In this document: in pieces, positions 58,812 to 64,000 of the stretch | Layout: each line of letters starts with the position of its first letter | Numbering within the stretch: position 1 is the first letter of the stretch | Notes under the pieces: model-generated | Told to the model about the DNA's origin: nothing | The model's input: the letters and a program-made list of their open reading frames with translations, nothing else | Database searches by the model: none | Program-made: the position numbers and the translations under genes | Assembly: GCF_904846175.1 (NCBI RefSeq) | Contig: NZ_CAJGZM010000009.1 | Location: 1 to 64,000, forward strand | Direction of reading: 5' to 3' | DNA from: Psychrobacter immobilis | GTDB lineage: Bacteria; Pseudomonadota; Gammaproteobacteria; Pseudomonadales; Moraxellaceae | DNA: 64,000 bases

Positions 58812-60641
58812 CTACATGCTAGACGGTGCAGACAAGCCTAATAAACTCAGCCCATTAGCCAATACTTGCCTGACCGCTTTAGATAAGCGTAGGCGAGCCT
58901 GCATCATATCCATCTCATCTTGGCTTGGCGTCTCACCCGAAGTCAAACTGACGGGCAAAATGCGATTGCCATCATACCAACCATGAAATAACGCCGCCAA
59001 CTCTTTTAGATAATTGGTTAAGATATGCGGCTCATAGCCTGTCGCTGACCGTAGCAAGGTTGCAGGATAAGCGGCTAGCAATTTAATCAATTCTTCTTCG
59101 CTTGGTGCGATTAATAGCTCTTGCTTCTCAGCACCGATAATATCATTTACTTGCAGACCACTGGTTTCTAGTTTTTCTAACACGCGGCAAACCCGTGCAT
59201 GCGCATACTGAATATAGAAAACCAAGTTGTCTTTACTTTGCGATTTAGCCAGCTCTAAGTCAAAATCAACATGTACTTCAGGCTTACGGGCAACGTAATA
59301 GAAGCGCGCAGCATCGTTACCGACCTCTTGACGCAGCTCACGTAAAGTGACAAATTTGCCCGAACGTGACGACATTTGCACTTTTTCATTACCGCGCCAT
59401 AAGGCGACAAACTGTACCAGCACCACATCAAGACGGTCGGCATCGATACCGAGCGCCGTTAACGCCGCTTTTACTCGTGGGACATAGCCATGATGGTCAG
59501 CGCCCCAAACGTTAATGACTTTATCAAAACCGCGATCAAATTTGTTTTTATGATAAGCGATATCAGAAGCAAAATAGGTGCTTTGACCATTGGCACGGCG
59601 TACCACACGGTCTTTTTCATCACCAAAATCGGTCGATTTGAACCAAATATTGCCGTCTTTTTCGTACAAATAGCCTTTTTCATCGAGGATTTGTAAAACA
59701 GGCTCAATTTCGCTATCGATGGATCTTTCGCTAAACCAGCATTCATAACGGACACCAAAATCATTTAAGTCGTCTTTGATATCAGCCAAAATACTGCTCA
59801 ATGCCGCATTTAAAAACAGCTCATAACCTTCACCAAGCAAAGCTTTGCTATTGGCAATCAGTCCGTCGACATGAGCCTCTTTATCGCCTGATAGCAGTAC
59901 TTTTTCACTATCAGCATTTATCTCAAACTGCGCATCTGCTGCTACGTCTTTAGCAATTTCTGCAAAACTGTGGACGTAGCTATCCCCATGCTGGGTCTTT
60001 AGAGTTTGCGCAATATCACTGACATAGTCGCCTTGATAACCGTTGACTGGGAATATGACTGACTCGCCGTTGGCTTCTAGATAACGCAAGTAGGTACTGG
60101 TCGCTAAAATATCCATTTGGCGACCGGCGTCATTGACATAATACTCACGCGTAACATCATAACCAATGGCTTCAAGCAAGTTTGCTACGCTCATGCCAAA
60201 GGCGGCTCCGCGTCCATGACCGACGTGCAGACTAGACGTTGGGTTAGCCGAGACAAATTCAACTTGGATTTTTTGACCTTTAAACTGCTTGCTTAAACCA
60301 AAGCGTTCTTGCAGCTTAAAGATATCGTCTAACACGGCAAATTTGGCTTCGGTATTTAAAAACACGTTGATAAAGCCGGGGCCCGCGATTTCTACTTGAC
60401 GAATATTTTGGTTTTCAGGCAAGGCGTTGACGATTTTTTCAGCAAGTTGGCGCGGATTGGCTTTCGCAGCTTTAGCGGCCGTTAGCGCGATATTGCTCGC
60501 AAAATCACCATGGCTGGTATCTTTTGTCCGTGTAATTTGGCTGTTGTTTTGCCAATCAGCCGGTAGTTCGCCGTCATTTTTTAGGGCTTGGATGGCACTA
60601 TCAAATAGTGAGGCGAGCGTATCAATTTGGGCTTGTGACAT
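58812..60641 (-). CDS. argS: Arginine--tRNA ligase
   Basis: 609 residues. A class I synthetase. The HIGH-like motif is in ANPTSSLHVGHGRG (132-145); most relatives have TGP where this has TSS. The KMSKS-equivalent region reads KVQMSSRSGKFVTL. The N-terminal Arg-S additional domain and the C-terminal DALR anticodon domain (FYIQYAHARVCRVL and later) are present. The annotated start has no good ribosome-binding site but matches the family. The SPOR-protein gene lies 111 bp downstream. Confidence 0.97.
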   Translation of the reverse strand: MSQAQIDTLASLFDSAIQALKNDGELPADWQNNSQITRTKDTSHGDFASNIALTAAKAAKANPRQLAEKIVNALPENQNIRQVEIAGPGFINVFLNTEAKFAVLDDIFKLQERFGLSKQFKGQKIQVEFVSANPTSSLHVGHGRGAAFGMSVANLLEAIGYDVTREYYVNDAGRQMDILATSTYLRYLEANGESVIFPVNGYQGDYVSDIAQTLKTQHGDSYVHSFAEIAKDVAADAQFEINADSEKVLLSGDKEAHVDGLIANSKALLGEGYELFLNAALSSILADIKDDLNDFGVRYECWFSERSIDSEIEPVLQILDEKGYLYEKDGNIWFKSTDFGDEKDRVVRRANGQSTYFASDIAYHKNKFDRGFDKVINVWGADHHGYVPRVKAALTALGIDADRLDVVLVQFVALWRGNEKVQMSSRSGKFVTLRELRQEVGNDAARFYYVARKPEVHVDFDLELAKSQSKDNLVFYIQYAHARVCRVLEKLETSGLQVNDIIGAEKQELLIAPSEEELIKLLAAYPATLLRSATGYEPHILTNYLKELAALFHGWYDGNRILPVSLTSGETPSQDEMDMMQARLRLSKAVRQVLANGLSLLGLSAPSSM

Positions 60642-61028
60642 AGGACTATAAACTCAGATAAATGAACAAAAAAATTGATGAACTATAAGGTAATACGAAA
60701 AAAATAAGTAACCTATAAATATAACAACCTTTAGAGGTTATTGCACTATTTGAAGCAAAAATAGCGTTAAAACCACCGCTATTATACTAGATACGCGTAG
60801 CTTAGGAGGTGATGGCTATTATAGGCTGCCGATACAGGGTTATTTAGGCTGATTGTAGCGTTACTGTTGCCTGATGTTAGTGAAATATTTATAGCGGCTC
60901 TATTACACGTTATAATGAAAAACAGTTATCGCCTACTTTCTCTCTAAACCATCATTTGATGGATAAAAAATATAAAGACACACGCTAGAGTATGCGCTAC
61001 TTTACACTTTCATTTATAGGATAAAACC
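60642..61028. other. Spacer, argS / DUF2788 gene
   Basis: 387 bp divergent region. TATAAT at 60911-60916 (plus) has no good -35 partner. No ORF or RNA recognised. Confidence 0.45.
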
Positions 61029-61247
61029 ATGTTTGCTATTGCTTCTAGTACCGTCACTATTTGGGGTATGTATATTTTATTGCCCATCTTTATTGCTTTT
61101 TTATTCTTTATTATTTGGGACTTATCAAAACAGTCTGAAGCTGGTCGCGCTGGGACTTTTTGGATGTTTTTAGCCCTTGGTGCAGGTTTTATTGGTTTTA
61201 TCCTAAAAGTATTGATAGAAATGGCATTTAAACGCTGGTTTATCTAA
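61029..61247 (+). CDS. DUF2788 small membrane protein
   Basis: 72 residues with two transmembrane helices (about 14-34 and 44-66). The loop sequence FIIWDLSKQSEAGRAGTF is the family hallmark and matches the Pseudomonas-type DUF2788 proteins. Function unknown. AGGATA precedes the ATG. It converges on the DUF1176 gene with 24 bp between the stops. Confidence 0.88.
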   Translation: MFAIASSTVTIWGMYILLPIFIAFLFFIIWDLSKQSEAGRAGTFWMFLALGAGFIGFILKVLIEMAFKRWFI

Positions 61248-61271
61248 CTACTGCTTAAGTACCACTATAAC

Positions 61272-62444
61272 TCAATTAACCTTGTTATCACTTCTTATGA
61301 CTTCACTGGTATAGGTTGGTAAATCCCATGCACCACCAGCAAAGCCTCGGCACATTCCTGTACTAGAATCTTCTGTCAGTGCAAAGGTTTTGCCATCCCA
61401 AACCCATACTGCGCGATTCCAGCAATCGCCTATTCCTCTATCCTTATGAATAGCGTAAATCTCACCATCAGAGTAATCACTCGCTGATGTCGTAATCAGT
61501 GTTGGCTTGCTTGGCTTAGCATGATTTATCAGCCAATGACCTACACCCATATTATAAGCACCTATCCAGCATTCATGAGTAGCTAATGTATGCTTACTAT
61601 CTACCGGAATAAAATCCCAACCTAACCTATCAGCACCAAATTCCTGCATTCGTTGGTATGCTTCGGTTTTTGGATTAACCAGCTCACAATCTCCCATACC
61701 ATCATTAGAACCTACTAGCTCTTTAGCATCAATATCAATCCATTTATTTATATTTTTCTGAAAATAAACCAACTTTGCAGGGGTTAGCTGTTTTTTATCC
61801 TTATCAGCATATGAGTACACTTTTTTAATCACAGGTTTCGCTTTAGGCGATTTCGGTGTTTGTCGATTCATACTACTTTTACTAACCAGTGCCAACGGTG
61901 TACCGACACGACCTTGTACTTCGTCAAGTTTCAGCAATACCGCCGCCAATCCTTTGTCAGATACTTGCCATTGATAAATACCTGACGTGAACTGTATCTT
62001 AGTATTTTGATTGGCGAGTTTGAGCAGTTGCTGTGCCTGTGCGGTACTCAACTGACCCTCTCTTTCAGATGACAGTTGGATGAAGCCATAAGACTTATTA
62101 TTTAATAATAACTCAACTTTATAGTTGGTTTTTGATAACTGTTCAGGTACTAATTTTTCTTGCTCAAGCTCTTCCCAATTACTCAACTTAACTTGCACTG
62201 TAGATAGCTTTTTACCCGCTTCTACTGTAATCAATACACTAGCGTCACCTAACTTATCAGAAGAAACTAAACCTTCAGCGGCATAACCGGCTGCTCGGCA
62301 AGTCAAGGTATTATCACAAACCAATTGCCAATCGTCTTTGACAAAACCCCAGCCTTCAAACGGCGTGCCATAAGCATCATCCGCTATCGTAGATAGTGAA
62401 AACAAACTGACAGCAACCATAATCACAATAGTCGATATTCTCAT
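61272..62444 (-). CDS. DUF1176 exported protein
   Basis: 390 residues. A signal peptide ends near STIADDA. The chain has an N-terminal half with VCDNTLTCRAAGY (a Cys pair) and a C-terminal half with several Trp/Cys motifs (HECWIGAYNMGVGHW, DCWNRAVWVWDGKTF, GMCRGFAGGAWDLP), as in DUF1176 proteins, which are exported and of unknown function. AAGGAGAG precedes the start. It follows cmoB by 43 bp and has no obvious terminator. Confidence 0.88.
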   Translation of the reverse strand: MRISTIVIMVAVSLFSLSTIADDAYGTPFEGWGFVKDDWQLVCDNTLTCRAAGYAAEGLVSSDKLGDASVLITVEAGKKLSTVQVKLSNWEELEQEKLVPEQLSKTNYKVELLLNNKSYGFIQLSSEREGQLSTAQAQQLLKLANQNTKIQFTSGIYQWQVSDKGLAAVLLKLDEVQGRVGTPLALVSKSSMNRQTPKSPKAKPVIKKVYSYADKDKKQLTPAKLVYFQKNINKWIDIDAKELVGSNDGMGDCELVNPKTEAYQRMQEFGADRLGWDFIPVDSKHTLATHECWIGAYNMGVGHWLINHAKPSKPTLITTSASDYSDGEIYAIHKDRGIGDCWNRAVWVWDGKTFALTEDSSTGMCRGFAGGAWDLPTYTSEVIRSDNKVN

Positions 62445-62487
62445 AATCTACTCTCCTTGTTTTTATGACTGCTTACCGTCATAAACG

Positions 62488-63522
62488 CTATTTTTTGGCA
62501 ATAATCGTGGCACGCATCGGTGCAGGATAGCCTTCAATGGTTTTACTGGCATCATTAGGGTTTAAAAAATCCGCCAACGAATGATAAGTCATCCAGTCGG
62601 TTTTGCGCTGCTCATTGGTAGAAGTAGCGGCGACATCGACGCAGCGTACGTCGGTAAATCCAGCCTTTTCTAACCAGCCGATAAGTGCCGCTACAGACGG
62701 TAGAAAATACACGTTATTCATCTGCGCATAACGGTCATGCGGCACCAGTACGGTATTGGCATCGCCATCAATCACTAAAGTCTCAAGCACTAGCTCACCG
62801 CCTTTAACCAACTGACCTTTTAACTGTTGCAAGTGCTCAAAGGGCGATTGACGATGATAGAGCACACCCATACTAAATACCGTATCGAACAACTGACTGT
62901 GCTCCGGCAAGGCTTCCAATGGCACCGGAATATAATGGGTACGGTGATCGTCAGCATTACCGACAAAATGACGAATCGCCATAAACTGATGATAGAACAA
63001 GCATGATGGGTCAATAATAATGACTGTATCAGCCCCTGCGCCTGCCATACGCCAACCGTGATAGCCTGAGCCACCACCTACATCTAATACGCGACGTCCT
63101 TTTAAATTACCCAAATGCGGTGCGACCCTTTGCCATTTCCAATCACTGTGCCATTCGGTATCTATAAATATCGAACTGTCTTCATCACTACCAATTTGAC
63201 CACCAATCTGAAAAGGCCCTTTACGCCAAGGCATCAGCTGCTTTAACAGTGCCATCGTTTGTTTACGCTCAGAGTCGCTTAGATTGGCAGCAATCGTTAA
63301 GACATCGTTGTCTAAATCAACATTATTGACTGTTATTTCTGGCAAACGTGCTACTGATGCTTGGTAAGCGGGCGCATGAGCGTAATTGGCTTTGTCTTTG
63401 ATATCATTGAGCCACGTTGGTAACCGCGTTAGCCACTCATAAGCGCTCGGCTGCTGTTGCGCCAACGTCAACAAGGTTAAATATAATTCACGTTCAGCGT
63501 GAGTAATGGTGTCATTAAACAT
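62488..63522 (-). CDS. cmoB: tRNA U34 carboxymethyltransferase
   Basis: 344 residues (E. coli 323). It transfers a carboxymethyl group from carboxy-SAM to 5-hydroxyuridine-34, making cmo5U in wobble-decoding tRNAs. Motifs: PWRKGPFQIGG, DTEWHSDWKW, LDVGGGSGYHGWRM, DPSCLFYHQF, VFSMGVLYHRQSP and VFVFLPSV-like NVYFLPSVAALIGWL. It has an extra N-terminal stretch of around 20 residues relative to E. coli. The ribosome-binding site is weak. cmoA lies 73 bp upstream on the same strand and makes the co-substrate. Confidence 0.96.
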   Translation of the reverse strand: MFNDTITHAERELYLTLLTLAQQQPSAYEWLTRLPTWLNDIKDKANYAHAPAYQASVARLPEITVNNVDLDNDVLTIAANLSDSERKQTMALLKQLMPWRKGPFQIGGQIGSDEDSSIFIDTEWHSDWKWQRVAPHLGNLKGRRVLDVGGGSGYHGWRMAGAGADTVIIIDPSCLFYHQFMAIRHFVGNADDHRTHYIPVPLEALPEHSQLFDTVFSMGVLYHRQSPFEHLQQLKGQLVKGGELVLETLVIDGDANTVLVPHDRYAQMNNVYFLPSVAALIGWLEKAGFTDVRCVDVAATSTNEQRKTDWMTYHSLADFLNPNDASKTIEGYPAPMRATIIAKK

Positions 63523-63595
63523 AAAGGGCGGTTACCGTATTAATAAAGCACTGATAAAAACTTCGATTTGGCAAAAAATTTGCGCCGACTAGCGG

Positions 63596-64000
63596 TTATT
63601 TAAACGCCACAATAGAAACAAAGTTTAAAAATTGAAACCACGTTAAATGACGTTGAAAACCAACTTGCGCCAAACGCGCATGATGCCCATCTAATGTATC
63701 AGTAATAAGGACATTCTCTAGCGCATTACGTTTGCCACTAATTTCCATCTCGGTATAACCGTTAGCACGTTTAAAATCATAATAACGCTCAACCAACCAT
63801 GCATCATACTGCTCATCAAAAGCATGGGTTTTTTCGGTTAATACTAGTATGCTACCTTCACTTAATGCGGCATAAATTTTCTCAAGCACCGCTACTCTAT
63901 CAGCGGCCGGCAAAAACTGCAGCGTCAAATTAAGAATGACCATATCGCATGCCTCAAACTCAACATCACGAATATCAGCGGTGATGACTTCTATATTATG
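63596..64000 (-). CDS. cmoA: Carboxy-S-adenosyl-L-methionine synthase, C-terminal part (cut by window edge)
   Basis: The last 134 codons; the start lies beyond the right edge. The visible chain reads [19 protein letters not shown], then [14 protein letters not shown] and [10 protein letters not shown], and ends in [19 protein letters not shown]. It matches the CmoA methyltransferase-fold family (ADIRD, LNLTLQF, WFQ-NF), which converts SAM and prephenate to carboxy-SAM. An internal Met at 63943 is not the start, because the frame continues to the edge. It is followed by cmoB. Confidence 0.95.
   Translation of the reverse strand, partial: HNIEVITADIRDVEFEACDMVILNLTLQFLPAADRVAVLEKIYAALSEGSILVLTEKTHAFDEQYDAWLVERYYDFKRANGYTEMEISGKRNALENVLITDTLDGHHARLAQVGFQRHLTWFQFLNFVSIVAFK

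Overview
The window looks like a contiguous chromosomal segment of a Psychrobacter-like bacterium (Moraxellaceae, Gammaproteobacteria). This is an inference from three things: the gene order (tuf-fusA-rpsG-rpsL; ibaG-murA-hisG-hisD-hisC; tig-clpP-clpX; an argS/SPOR-protein pair), the short HisZ-dependent type of HisG, and a lipoprotein form of the diheme cytochrome TsdA. Base composition is moderate to low in G+C, with AT-rich spacers. I see no rRNA, tRNA, IS element, prophage or CRISPR array. Nearly everything is housekeeping or metabolic.

Layout. 1-4000: the str operon on the minus strand (rpsL, rpsG, fusA, start of tuf). 4400-9300: an EcsC-family gene, then fabB and pabB on the plus strand, separated by 2 nt. 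9400-14700: hisC, hisD, hisG, murA and ibaG, all minus. 14870-17700: an exported esterase, the BON lipoprotein DolP and YraN. 17850-22230: rsmI and a PfkB kinase (plus), then metY and nfuA (minus). 22900-28100: a broken AhpD-like gene, an alpha/beta hydrolase, and an NAD salvage module (NMN adenylyltransferase-Nudix, nicotinamide phosphoribosyltransferase, SGNH hydrolase). 28270-40600: rpmE2 with a long structured leader, a small lipoprotein, an FAD oxidoreductase, a LOG-type protein, another hydrolase, exoX, an M23 peptidase, dtd, psd, a DUF1287 protein, an HD phosphohydrolase, an MFS transporter and an isochorismatase-like hydrolase. 40860-44340: the fadBA beta-oxidation operon. 45090-49380: ispA, a DUF72 gene, an ABM-domain gene, sodB and rdgB. 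49780-53790: tig, clpP, clpX. 54040-64000: an SDR, tsdA, an EIIC-like membrane protein, a SPOR protein, argS, a DUF2788 protein, a DUF1176 protein, cmoB and a truncated cmoA.

How the genes connect. Lipid metabolism recurs (fabB, psd, fadBA, ispA and several hydrolases). A perfect 28-bp palindrome upstream of fabB has a GTACA-NN-TGTAC core and is a plausible unsaturated-fatty-acid repressor operator. NadV plus NadM-Nudix make a complete two-step nicotinamide-to-NAD route. TsdA points to thiosulfate/tetrathionate redox chemistry.

The most unusual signals are: the in-frame TAA inside an otherwise intact AhpD-like gene; Asn/Asp/Ser/Lys-rich insertions in several conserved enzymes; short AT-rich tandem repeats of differing unit length in spacers; a candidate L31 leader RNA upstream of rpmE2; and a 168-nt region bounded by an 11-bp inverted repeat between fadB and ispA. 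No clearly new defence or mobile system was found. Promoter and operator calls are by eye.
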